Assembly (NCBI RefSeq): GCF_049634645.1
Contig: NC_134711.1
Location: 137,538,105-137,602,104 of the forward strand
Length of the DNA stretch: 64,000 nucleotides
DNA from: Pelodiscus sinensis
Lineage: Eukaryota > Chordata > Testudines > Trionychidae
Direction of reading: 5' to 3'
Positions 1-10,384 of this stretch are shown here, in pieces. The notes under the pieces were generated by a model that did not search any database, was not told the DNA's origin, and was given only the letters and a program-made list of their open reading frames with translations. Both the position numbers and the translations under genes were made by a program. How positions within the stretch are numbered: the stretch's first letter is position 1; each line of letters opens with the position of its first letter.

Positions 1-628
1 GCCAGTAACCTGCATTGCCTGGTGTTATGGATGCTGCAGGGGTGGCAAAGAGAGTAGTCGACCTGGGGCCTGGCAATTCAAGGAGCAGTGGCAGCCAGAG
101 CCCCAAGAGCTTCAAATCACTGCTGGAGCTCCAGGTGGAGCGCTCCCGGCAGCTCTGAGGGCTGCCTGGCAGAGGAGGGAGTGCAGCATGCTGAAGGCTG
201 GCTGCCCCAAGCTTTGCCCCTTCCTTCTGAGGCCGTCTTCTGAGAGCACAGTGCCAGTCCCCCCTCTCCACCTTGCGCAGGGTCCCAACAAGTCTGTCGA
301 CTCACCTGGTGCACTGGGCAAGCTTCCTGGGAGTGAAGCTAGAAGAACAAGAGATACTGGATGGACCAGAAGGACCAAGTCAGAAGAATGTACAAGTAAA
401 ATAGCTGGTCAGATTCAGGGTTTCTTAGTAAAGTGCAGGATTGGAATAGCAGGGGGTGCAGAGCACTAGCATCAAGTTCTGGTGATGAAAATCTCAGAGA
501 ACTGCCATTCAGATTAATAATTTGTAGATTATAAAATCAGAGTGGACTATAGAGATCATCTAGTCAGACTTCCAGTATACCACAGGACTGAATTAATTGC
601 TATTTGAATGATAGGCTATACTTTAGAT
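1..628. other. Unassigned sequence with repeat fragments
   Basis: About 110-175 resembles part of the element at 34721-35188 (TCACTGCTGGAG and CTCTGAGGGCT blocks). About 505-595 looks like a worn CR1 tail (GAGATCATCTAGTCAG). No gene was identified. Confidence 0.4.
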
Positions 629-1436
629 GAGGCCTGGGCAAAATATGGCCCATGGGCCAGATCCAGCCTGCCGAGCCACCGGATGCAGCCCAGGGACATT
701 GCAAGGAACCACAGGCAGGTTCTCCGCTTGCCTTGTCCCACCTGCACACTGCTCAGAAACGTGGCAGGGCAATTTTTCTTTAAAAACTGTGAATCTGGAG
801 GGGAGGAGGGAAAGCTTTAGGAGCTGCTCCCAGCCCCAGCACAATCCCATTGGCTGGTTTCTGGCCAGAAATAGGCAATGGGAGCTGCCTGTTTCAATAA
901 CAGGCAGCCACAAAGCACAAGGGACTCCAGAGCACATGGCTGCAGCCTTATGGGGGGCGGGGCAGCATGCAGTGATCTCTCTGAACTGTGTGGCACGGAG
1001 CTCTGGGCTCACTGGATGGGGCTGATTAATCACCTGTGAAGCTGTGCTGCCCCTGCAGCTTAGAGGGAACACTGGCAGGCAGGGAGGCTAATTCAAGAAC
1101 AGCTGCTGACTGGTAAGTCTCCTGGCTAGACTTGCCTCTGGCATCCCAGCCCCTCCCTTTCCCAACCCTCTGCCCTCCACTCCACATACTCAAATCCTCT
1201 GCCCCCCCTTCCCTGCACCCATATCCACTCCCAGGTCTGACACCACAATCCCCTGCCCCAGATCAAAGCCCCCTCCTGCCCTAGATCACAACCCAAATCC
1301 CTGCACCCTCTCCTGTATCCCAATTCCTTGCCCTTGGGAATTAATATCATACATTAATATCATGGAAGAGTGCAGCCTTCAACCACTTTCCAAATTCTTG
1401 GAGTGGCCCTTGATCAAAAATTATTGCCCACCCCTG
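629..1436. mobile_element. hAT-type element
   Basis: 808 bp. The left end, with the motif CTGGGCAA..GGCCCATGGGCC, and the right end, TTGCCCACCCCTG, are imperfect inverted repeats (right complement CAGGGGTGGGCAA). Flanking 8-mers CTTTAGAT (621-628) and CTTTAGTG (1437-1444) agree at six positions, as expected of an old hAT duplication. No transposase remnant was seen. Confidence 0.75.
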
Positions 1437-1444
1437 CTTTAGTG

Positions 1445-1964
1445 GCAATTTGTGAAAGGGAACCCAGGGGACCGCTGGCTACCAATCACCTGACCTTCCC
1501 CAACTTGGGGAAGGACCTGGACAACTTGCCTCTCCCTACCCATGCTCTGCCCCTACCCTGCTTCTACCCCCAACCAAGGCAGCCTGGGGGACTAGCAGTC
1601 TGGTGATATTGCACTAGCGGCAGGGGTCTGTCCCTCCTTCCCCCCATACCAGCAGCTGTGGGGGAAGCAGAGAAAGGCGGCCCCAGCTCATTTTGCTCCC
1701 TCTACCACATCGCTGTATTTCCCGCCAGGGAGTGTGCACCAAGAGAGCAGAGTGAACTGCGGCCGCCTTGCCAGTGAGTGGGGGGGAAGGAGCTTGGACC
1801 CCTGCAATGTGTACCAGGCCCCACCCTCTGCTATTCCCCTGCTGGCTGGCCCCTCCTGACCATGATCTTTGGAGGGACGTGTGACCCTTCGTGCCCCCCA
1901 AATGTCACCCCTGAAGCCCTTCTTATGCTGTTTCAATGGTTGGTTAATTTGCTGTTAAAAATGT
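1445..1964. other. Unassigned sequence
   Basis: No gene, element end or TSD was recognised. Confidence 0.5.
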
Positions 1965-2430
1965 ACATATGATGTACAGCTGGATGATGATTCTCCATTT
2001 ACTATTACATTTTGAGACCTATCAGATAATTTTTAATCTATTTAATATGTATCATATTTTATACCAGTCTAGTTTTTAAATGATAATCCAAGGTAGTACT
2101 GAGTCAAATACCTTACAGAACTTTAAGTATATTTCATCAACACTGTTGCCTTCATCAACCAAACTTGTAATATCAAAAACATAAAATTAGTCAGGGTCTA
2201 TTTTCCATAAATCCACATTGACTGATTTTAATTATATTATCCTCCTTTAATTCTTCACTAATCCAGTCCCATATTAGCCATTCAGTTGTTTTGCCTGGGA
2301 TCAATACCAGGCTGAGATGTAAATAGGCTGGCCAGAGTAATTATAGTCTTGTTTTATATATAGGCACAACAGTAGATTTCTTCCAGTCCTCTTACTGCAC
2401 TGGAGGAGCTGAGTGGTTGTAGCAGGTATT
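1965..2430 (-). mobile_element. Old CR1-type LINE fragment
   Basis: AT-rich stretch with blocks such as CCTTACAGAACTTTAAGTAT, CATCAACCAAACTTGTAAT and TTGCCTGGGATCAATACCAG, in the order of a reverse-oriented CR1 LINE. The remembered match is to a common sauropsid CR1 subfamily. It is heavily decayed. Confidence 0.5.
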
Positions 2431-2482
2431 GTAGAATTGAGTAGCAATGGCATAGCAGTAGACAAATTTACTAACACACTAT

Positions 2483-2937
2483 GGGTATGTCTACACTACC
2501 ACCCTAGTTTGAACTAGGGTGGTTAATGTAGGCAACTGAAGTTGCAAATGAAGCCCGGGATTTAAATATCCCGGGCTTCATTTGCATCTTGCCGGGCGCC
2601 GCCATTTTTAAAGCCCCGGTAGTTTGGAATCCGTGCCCGCGGCTACACGCGGCACGGAGTATGTAGTTCGGATTAGGCTCTCTAATCCGAACTACCGGTA
2701 CTCCTCATGGAACGAGGTGTACCAGTAGTTCGGATTAGAGAGCCTAATCCAAACTACCTACTCCGTGCTGCATGTAGCTGCGGGCACGGAGTCCAAACTA
2801 CCGGGGCTTTAAAAATGGCGGCGCCCGGCAAGATGCAAATGACGCCCGGGATTTAAATATCCCGGGCTTCATTTGCAACTTCGGTTGCCTACATTAACCA
2901 CCTTAGTTCGAACGAGGGTGGCAGTGTAGACATACCC
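2483..2937. mobile_element. Palindromic Harbinger-like MITE
   Basis: 455 bp, almost entirely two inverted arms around a centre near 2710. The ends are GGGTATGTCTACACTACCAC and its complement. Arm landmarks are ATTTAAATATCCCGGGC, TTTTTAAAGCCCCGG or its complement, and TAGTTCGGATTAG. Such a single strand would fold along its full length. The immediate flanks, TAT and TTT, do not give a clean TSD. Confidence 0.85.
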
Positions 2938-4281
2938 TTTTTTCTTTTCTTGTAGCACAACTGAGGGGTGGAATTGAAATAGCTGGGAGTGTGGTAGGTT
3001 AGGACTGAAGTGCATCTTCAGCCCTGCTTTGTGCCCTTCCAGCCCCCTACCCCACAATCTGCCCCTTGTCCAAAATCCCTGGCTCTGCTTGGCCTCCACC
3101 CCACCCCATCCCACCCCTTTCCCCAAGCCTCCATCCCTGCCTTGCCTCTTCCCTGCTTTCCCCCTAAGCATGCCACATCCCCACTCCTCCCATAGCATTC
3201 TGAACACCAGGAAACAGCTGTTCTGTAGCAGGCAGGAGGCACTGGGATAGAGGAGGAGGAGCTGGTTAGTGGGGCAACAGGTAAGCAAAATGCATGGGGG
3301 AGGCAGTGGGAGAGTTTGGCATCCAGTGGGTGCTAGGCACCTGTTAATTTTTCCCTATAGATGCTCCATTCCCAGATCAAAATGGAGTTGGTGCCTACGG
3401 TGTGTACCCTGGACTTGCACAGGAGTAGGGGCCGCAAATTGACACTGAAGTTAGAGCTTATCTGAACTCCCAAACTGGAAGTGTAATTGGACTTCAGATC
3501 ATGACTCTGCACTAGCAGAGCTGTGTAAGGGGACAAGGCTTGAATATAAGGGGGTGTTGCATGTTTCAGACAAGGTATATTGGCAGGAGCTGCATTCGGT
3601 ACCAAAACTGGAACTGCAAGGAGTGCTGAAGTGAGAAAGGGAATGACAGTTGCCTGTATATGCCAGATGATGCTCTGAGGAGAAGCATAACTAATTAATA
3701 GCTATGTGAACAAGAATCATGCAATGTTCATATACTTAAACTATGCACATGATCTAGCTCAAGTATGCCAAGAGTGCTGCAGGCATTCAAAAAATAATAA
3801 TGAGAAGCCCACACCAATTATTTTCAAAACTATAATTCTGCCTATAAAAGATCTATAAAACAATCACGATACTCCCAAGAATTAACCGCTCATTAAAATA
3901 GACTCAAATATAGATTCAAACCAAATAAACCACTCTGCAAAGCTGATCTTTGCATTCAAACCCAGGTGCTTGTTTTCCTTGCTATTAAGATTCTAGAACC
4001 TTAGGACTAGGGTTCCTAGGCATTATGTGGTAATAAATAAAATATAGCATTCTAGAACTCTATCCTAGAATAGTTTTTGAAATTTAATCACTAATGTTCA
4101 TTCTCTCTATCTCAGCCTGGCCCACTATAGCATTGGAGAGGATCTGTTGCAAGTGAACCCAACCACTGGGACCCACTTGCTTAAAAGCCAGCAGGGTTTG
4201 GGCCAAGATTAATAGAGTCCAGTGCCAAAATAGAACTGTTGCTCATCAATGTTTACAAGCCAAAGAACTTCCCAAAATATT
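2938..4281. other. Unassigned sequence
   Basis: No exon or mobile element was recognised. A C-rich stretch at 3030-3200 gives spurious ORFs on both strands. Confidence 0.5.
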
Positions 4282-4425
4282 TCTTAGAGCAAATCTTTTG
4301 TTTAATCCAATCTCGATTTAACAATTGTCAGTGATGTAGAATCCACTGGTAAATTGTTCCAGTGATTAATTGCTCTCCCTGTTTAAAATGTTTACCTTAT
4401 TTCCACTTGAAATTTGCTAGCTTCT
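4282..4425 (-). mobile_element. CR1-type LINE 3' fragment
   Basis: AATCCACTGGTAAATTGTTC and TTCCAGTGATTAATTGCTCT are typical of the reverse-oriented CR1 3' region. It ends abruptly where the DIRS-like element begins. Confidence 0.6.
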
Positions 4426-5306
4426 CCTTCGAGTGGTGTCCCTGCGTTCTCGCGCCAGTGAGTGGAGATTTGTAGCCTGCCAATGCCTTCCTGTGCTGTG
4501 CATGCGCAGCAGCAATCTCACACTGTTTTCATCCATTAGCCTCACACATGGCACCAAATGTGCCTCAATTCCTTTTCTATTGTCCTCAGCAGAAGATGGA
4601 TTTTCCAGCAGTGCTCTCCCCAGCTGAGAAACTATAGGAAAATGTAGGGTTAGTTCATAGTTTTACTCGGTTTCCCACTCTAAGTTCTTCACTCTGGTTC
4701 AGCATTATGCCAGGTTCTCCTGGTTTTAAAAAATGCATCTCCTGCAGATCCTTGATGCCCACCTCAGATGAGCACGCCTCATGTTTCAAGTGCTTAGGTG
4801 AAGGCGATGTGGCACAGAAGTGCTCACATTATTAAAGTATGACTGCCAGGGCCAGGAAGGACTGGGAGATGAGGCTTAAAAATTTGCTATGGCAGAAATC
4901 TCTTCAGCCGCCAGAATGCAATACAGCCCTCTTGGAACTCATAACACCAAGAAGAAGGGCTTAATTCATCGCCTGTGAGGGATTCCTGTAAGTCCTGGGC
5001 CTCTCCAGCATACTCCTTGCCAGCTGTGCCATCCACTTTGCATGCCACGTGCTCTCCCATGCTGTCACCATCCAGCATGACTCATAAACAAAAGACAGTA
5101 CCAATGACAGGCTGAGCCAGAATCAAAAAGAAAGGGCACCACTCTGGCACCGACAACGCCAGCGCACACACAGATGCTGCCTCTTCTGGTTCCAAAGGAC
5201 ATCACAGCACTGCAACCACTGGTGTCTCAGCGCCCAGCAGCACCCAGTACCACAGGTGCCGAAGCCTAAATCAAGTGAACCAGAGCCCCGGCACTAAGCA
5301 TCGCCA

Positions 5307-6879
5307 TTGCCCTTCTCACTAGTGCTCATGGATAAGATGCCTCCGCATTCTCCTAGGATTGACAAACCTAGTCCGCACTCTTTTGAGAATATTTCATTCT
5401 CCCCTATGCTGTCATCACCAGGTGCTGGACCTGGCACTGGACAAGGCAGCTGTTTTTCCTCCCAGCATTCATCACCAATGGCTTCTGTGAGCTCTTGGTG
5501 CTCAAGCAGGCACAGACCTTCATACCCTTGGGCCATGGCCGTACCCACCTCAACAATATCAACCTCAGAGGCCACCCTGGGAACTGTGGGCTTAATACCA
5601 TCCTTGACCATCTCATTGGCACTGAACTCGTCACTTAACCGTGGCTACCCCGACGTGCACCCCAGCAAAGTCTCCCCCACAGACTGCTCAATCCTCTCCA
5701 TCCCATCGTCCACCTTCACTGTCAGTTATGACTAAAACGGGTCCAGTAGAGGATGACAATGACTTACCGAAATCAAATACAGACAGCCAGTCTCCACTTC
5801 AGCAATCCTCGTCCTCCCGCAACGAAGTAGTTTTCCATCCTCTTCTCCTCCAGCAGATGACCTGAAAAAATGTCAGGAATTATTCAAAAAGGTAGCGCAG
5901 TTGCAAGACATAGCCTTACAAGAGGTGCAAGAAAACCAGCACAAGCTGTTAAGAATTTTACAACCTTCCACATCATCTAAGATCGCACTACCTATAAATG
6001 AGGCCATTATGGAGCCATCAGAAGCCATATGGCAAAGGTTGGCCTCTATTCCACCATCTGCAGGGCAGATAGAAAATACTTTGTCCCAGTGAAGAACGTG
6101 GATTTTCTCTTCTCTCATCCCCAGCCAAACTCTTTGGTTGTTGATTCTGTCCATCACTGATCTAGACAACCACAGTACAACTCAACATCCCAGGACAAGG
6201 AGCACGAAGGACTTGATATTTTTGGGAGGAAAGTCTATTAATCAGTTATGCTCCAGTCTCTAACTAGACAGCCCTCCTGGCTAAGTACACTAGGCTTCAG
6301 GAGCTGCTCAGTGACCTCCCATAACCAAAAAAAGGCCACAACTGAGGTCCATCATAAAATAGGGTCAGTCTATTGCCCGTATGGCACTCCAAGCATTGAT
6401 CGATGTAGCAGATATGGCGGCCCGATAAACTGTTGTAATGGCAATTGTCAGAGGATGACAAACCATGGCGAAATACACTCACCAGCTCCACACTTCGCAT
6501 GTGCCAGACCCGCACTGTGCACGCGCGCGCTGCTGGTGAACAGGGCAACTGGCTGAAATCTACTCGCCATGGGCGAGTAGATACACTGATTTGTTGAGTC
6601 CTGGTGATTATGCGCTGAGCTTCTTGGTTGGAGTCATCTTGTGTTCCCAGGGAATTACAAACCAAGGTGGATGATCTGCCCTTTGATAGGGCCCAACTTT
6701 TCGCAGCCAAAACAAATGAGGTGCTCCACTCAATGAAATATTCACACACAACTCTCCAGACACTCGGAATGTACACGCCGCCCAATAAGAGGAGGAGATA
6801 CACCCCATATCAGAGGACAAGAGACCCTTCCTACCAAAGGCAGCATCAGAGGCCATTTGACAACAGGCCCAAGCAATAG
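5307..6879 (+). pseudogene. DIRS-like gag and linker remnants
   Basis: Broken frames rich in Ser, Pro and Gln cover 5307-6092 (open 5307-5735 and 5901-6092). At 6628-6879 a stretch with VDDLPFDRAQLF and LGMYTPPNKRRRYTPYQR, then Arg/Gln-rich repeats, resembles the basic segment preceding the reverse transcriptase in DIRS elements. This is pattern recall, not alignment. Many stops and shifts separate the pieces. Confidence 0.5.
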
Positions 6880-7149
6880 CCGAATAGGAGGGTGCACCAC
6901 GGTCAGGCGTCAGCATCCCAATCTGCTGCTCCCAAACAGCAAATTTTGAAGGTTTGGTCAAGGACATGAGCAACCAGCCCCTACATCCAGGGCATATCAT
7001 CCACATGTTCCATCATTGTTTGTGGTCCTTTTACCACCAATGGGCTCTCATCACTACGAACCGATGGGTCCCCGAGATAAGAACTAGCTACACCATTCCC
7101 TTCCTACCCTCCTTCTCCGTCCCTTTTCAGGGACTCCTCTCATGAGCCC

Positions 7150-7640
7150 CTTCTACAAGCTCAAAAACTACTCCTCTTACGAGCCATAGAGCGAGTTCCA
7201 CCAGTTTCATGGAAGAGGGTTCTATTCCAACTATTTCTTCACATCGAAAAGACAGGGAGGTGGAGGCCAATCTTAGATCTTGGGTAGCTCAACAAGTTCA
7301 TGCCATCCTGAATTTGTTGTTCATAACATTGGGAACCACCATCCTAGCACTGGATGAGGGGGACTGGTTCTGATCCCTGGGCCTTCAAGATGCATACTTT
7401 CATATAACAATACATTTGGCCCACAGGAGGTTCCTCTGGTTTGTGGTGGGCAAAGAACATTACCAATATTGTGTCCTCCCTTTTGGACTATTGATAACAC
7501 CACGTGTCTTCTCCAAGATGCTGGCCATAGTCACAGCCTTTCTCGGAAAGCATGGAGTTGTTATATTCCCATACCTCTTTGCTTAATCAAGGGGTCCTTT
7601 CAACAACATACAATGATCATGAGTCAGAAAGGAGGTCATA
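7150..7640 (+). pseudogene. DIRS-like reverse transcriptase, inactivated
   Basis: Conserved RT blocks are visible: GRWRPILDL at 7255-7281, LQDAYFHI beginning at 7383, and YCVLPFG ending near 7487. They read in the right order but are separated by stops and frameshifts (a stop follows WRPILDLG). At the catalytic YxDD position the sequence reads YLFA and then stops (about 7569-7583), so both aspartates are lost. It cannot encode an active polymerase. Confidence 0.75.
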
Positions 7641-7721
7641 ATTCAAAACTGAGCTACCATGGATTTCACAATTTGATTCAGAAATTGCCCATTCTGGCAC
7701 AGCCACCTCCGGAATTTTAGC

Positions 7722-8000
7722 TAGAATCATAGAAACACAAAGGAAGAAAGGCACTGCAAGGGTCATCTGGCATAACTCTCAGCCAGGATACAGGATTTGT
7801 TGGGTCTAAGTCATCCAAGAAAAATGACTTCCCAGACTCCTTTTGAAAACTCCAGTAAAGGAGCTTCTATGACCTCTCTAGACAGCCTGTTCCAGTATCC
7901 TACTGTTTCTATCATTAGCAAGTTTTTCCTGAGATTTAATATAAATCTGTCATGCTGTAGTTTGAATCCATTACCTCTTTTCCTGCCCTGTATGCAAGGG
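7722..8000 (-). mobile_element. CR1-type LINE 3' fragment
   Basis: AATCATAGAAACACAAAGG, TTTTGAAAACTCCAGTAAAG, TTTTTCCTGAGATTTAATAT and GCTGTAGTTTGAATCC follow the order of a reverse-oriented CR1 tail. A related copy is at 18153-18560. Confidence 0.75.
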
Positions 8001-8371
8001 AGATCAACCTTACTTCATCTTTCTAGAGCTGCTCAGTTTGCTTCTGGACGTTCTGAGGGAACTTTGGGCAGACCCTCACCCCTCTCAGCTGGTGAAGTTC
8101 TGCCAGGAGGTACTGTGTGTGATATCAGAGGAGGCTGTCAATGCCTTTCTATGGAAATGTAAGGACTGAGCATTTCTTAAATAAGTGGGTATTTGGCCTT
8201 TGCTCAATAAGCTAGTTCTTGTAATGGATGTGCCAGTTATCACCCTATCTTCAGTCTTCCTTTCCTGGAGACAGCTTTGGACTCTCCAAATGCTCATGGT
8301 TGCAAGTTGTGGTGAGTGATCGCCTAAGAGTGGGGGGGGGAAGCCCATGGTAAAATGTTTAAACTTAAAGA

Positions 8372-8600
8372 TTTTAAGGCCAGAAAGGTCTAGGCTGATC
8401 ATCTAGTCTGATCTTTTGCACAATACTGGTCTTATTTCTTCCAGTAATTGCTGCATCAAGCCCATAGCCTCTGACTGAGCAAAAGCACACATTTTTACAA
8501 AGATATTTCATCTGGGTTCAAAGGCTTAGCATGGTGGGGAATCCACTATATCCCTTCATGGAGCTACCAACTGCTTTCTTACCATTAATTGCAAGGCATC
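8372..8600 (-). mobile_element. CR1-type LINE 3' fragment
   Basis: TTTTAAGGCCAGAAAGG, ATCATCTAGTCTGATC and GCATCAAGCCCATAGCC match a reverse CR1 tail. Confidence 0.65.
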
Positions 8601-9510
8601 AGCAATACATGTACAGCCCAGGATTAGATTAAGCTGCTCCTGAATGACTCAGTTCTTTCCTTTCTGGGAGCTCCCAGAGAGTAATACTGGATGATTCTTT
8701 ACCTGTTCCTTAGGCTTAGCACAAATGTTTTCTAGAGCAACGGGCCCAGAGCTCCAGCTACCATCATTCTTGTAGTAGCTACAGCAGCAGCCAGAAGCCC
8801 CAAGCCCTTTTGAATCGCCAGGCCTTGGGGCAGTTGCCCCCTTTGCCTCCTTCCTCCCCTTTGCCCTCCCCCCCCCCACCCATATTGGCAGGATGGCGTC
8901 TGTGACTGAGCTGGAGACCTAACCCTGGTGAGATTGAAGTGATACTTGTGGATTGGAGTGAGGCATGAATAGGGGAAATAGTACAGATTACATCAAGCCC
9001 CTGGATTTAAGGGAGTTTACTCTCTCAGGTTAGCAACCCAGGGATCTTGTGGGACCCTCAGTTACTCTGGTTGACCAAAGAAGCAAGAGACAGGAACTTG
9101 TGTTTTCATCTGAGCTTGGCTAGAAATGTTGCTCTTTTCTTTTGGTTATGCCCTTTACCACAGCAATCCCTGCCTTTGTCATCTCCAGGCCACTATGTCT
9201 GAAAGCCTTTTGGGAACTATGGCTAATGCAGAATGTGCCTCTCCTTGTGTAAAGCTCTATTTCTTGCCAGGAGCATTTCACTGCCTCTTGTGATTCCAAG
9301 CAATAGCAATATTAATCTCCTTCAACTGCCAGTGAAATGAATCCATGACTGTAGACAGCAGACACAGCTAATATATAAATTGCTCAACACACCCATGGAG
9401 AACTAGGACTAGTGCCAAAGTCTAGTTTCTGCTACTTGAGTTAAGGGAGAACTCCTTTAGCTATAAATAGGAAACAGAAATACTCAGGCAGCCACTTGAG
9501 GGAGACACTA
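8601..9510. other. Unassigned sequence
   Basis: No gene, terminus or TSD was recognised. A poly-C run lies at about 8870. Confidence 0.5.
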
Positions 9511-9511
9511 A

Positions 9512-9800
9512 GGCTACATCTGCACTATAATGGGGGTTGATGCTCTGAGATGGATCGAATGGTGGTCAATTTAGTGGGTCTAGTGAAGACCTGCCAAATC
9601 AAGCACAGATCACTCTGCAGTCAACTCCTGTACTCTACCCCTGATGAGAAGAGTAAAGGAAGCAATGGGAAAGTTTCTCCCATTGACCTTGCATTGTGTA
9701 GGTAACTCAACCTCCGCTGTTTACTCCAGCAATGTCACTGGAGAAGAATACCTTAGGTCAACTTTCTGCGATAGGCTAAGCCAATGTTTATGCTATGCAG
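9512..9800 (+). mobile_element. Harbinger-like MITE, left part
   Basis: GGCTACATCTGCACTATAAT is a worn left terminus. Interior blocks (GGGGGTTGATGCTCTGAGAT, CACTCTGCAGTCAACTCCTG) match a common reptile Harbinger MITE from memory. The right end was not found. Confidence 0.55.
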
Positions 9801-9974
9801 TACACACTCCCCTTAGACAAGTTTATCTCAGTGTCTTAGGTTGCGACCCGTCTGGGTTATCATTTTGTAACCAATGATGGCTGCACAGTGCAGATCCTAC
9901 AAACACTGAGGTATCAAACCTAGAACTTTTAGCACTCAAACCAGAAGATCATGCCATATGTAATAAAGGATTAA

Positions 9975-10178
9975 GGGCCAGATTTTCAGTGGTAAGTAGC
10001 CACCAAAAGATGTAGACAGGTGCCTGCTAGGATTGCCACAAGCATCTAAGCAGGTTAACTATGTAACTCCTATTGAAATCAATGGGCCTACAGTAACTAC
10101 CCAGCTTAGACACTTTTCAAATCCCCTCTAGGTACCTATCTGTGTCTCTAAGTGCCTAAGGACTTGAAAATCTGGCCC
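9975..10178. mobile_element. Palindromic MITE, GGGCCAGATTTTCA ends
   Basis: 204 bp with inverted ends GGGCCAGATTTTCA and (T)GAAAATCTGGCCC. A perfect TAA duplication lies at 9972-9974 and 10179-10181. The arms meet around ATTGAAATCAATGGG near 10075. The 3-bp TWA duplication suggests PIF/Harbinger. Confidence 0.8.
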
Positions 10179-10384
10179 TAAATCACTTAGCTGTACGTTC
10201 CAGTCTTTTATCCTGTCTGAGGCCAGCACTGGAGGGATATGTGACTGCATGTGCTAAACTCATGCTAATGCTAAGCACAGATTCCATTTGTGAGGCCCCA
10301 AAGAACTTTAACCATTCAGGTGGCCTACTCCTCTCACGCCATCTCTTCCCCAACAGTCACACTTCCTTCCCATCTCTCCTGGTT

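Larger units (their letters stand above)
4426..7721 (+). mobile_element. Decayed DIRS-like retroelement
   Basis: About 3.3 kb. It starts at TTCGAGTGGTGTCCCTGC, a DIRS-type terminus in reptiles as I remember it, and holds gag-like and reverse-transcriptase remnants in order on the + strand. No tyrosine-recombinase region was recognised, and the 3' end is uncertain because a CR1 fragment follows. All frames are broken. Confidence 0.65.

Noticed and set aside
5307..5735. 142-codon Ser/Pro-rich ORF considered as a host gene
   Set aside because: It sits inside the DIRS-like element, in the gag-like region, and is followed by broken frames of the same element.
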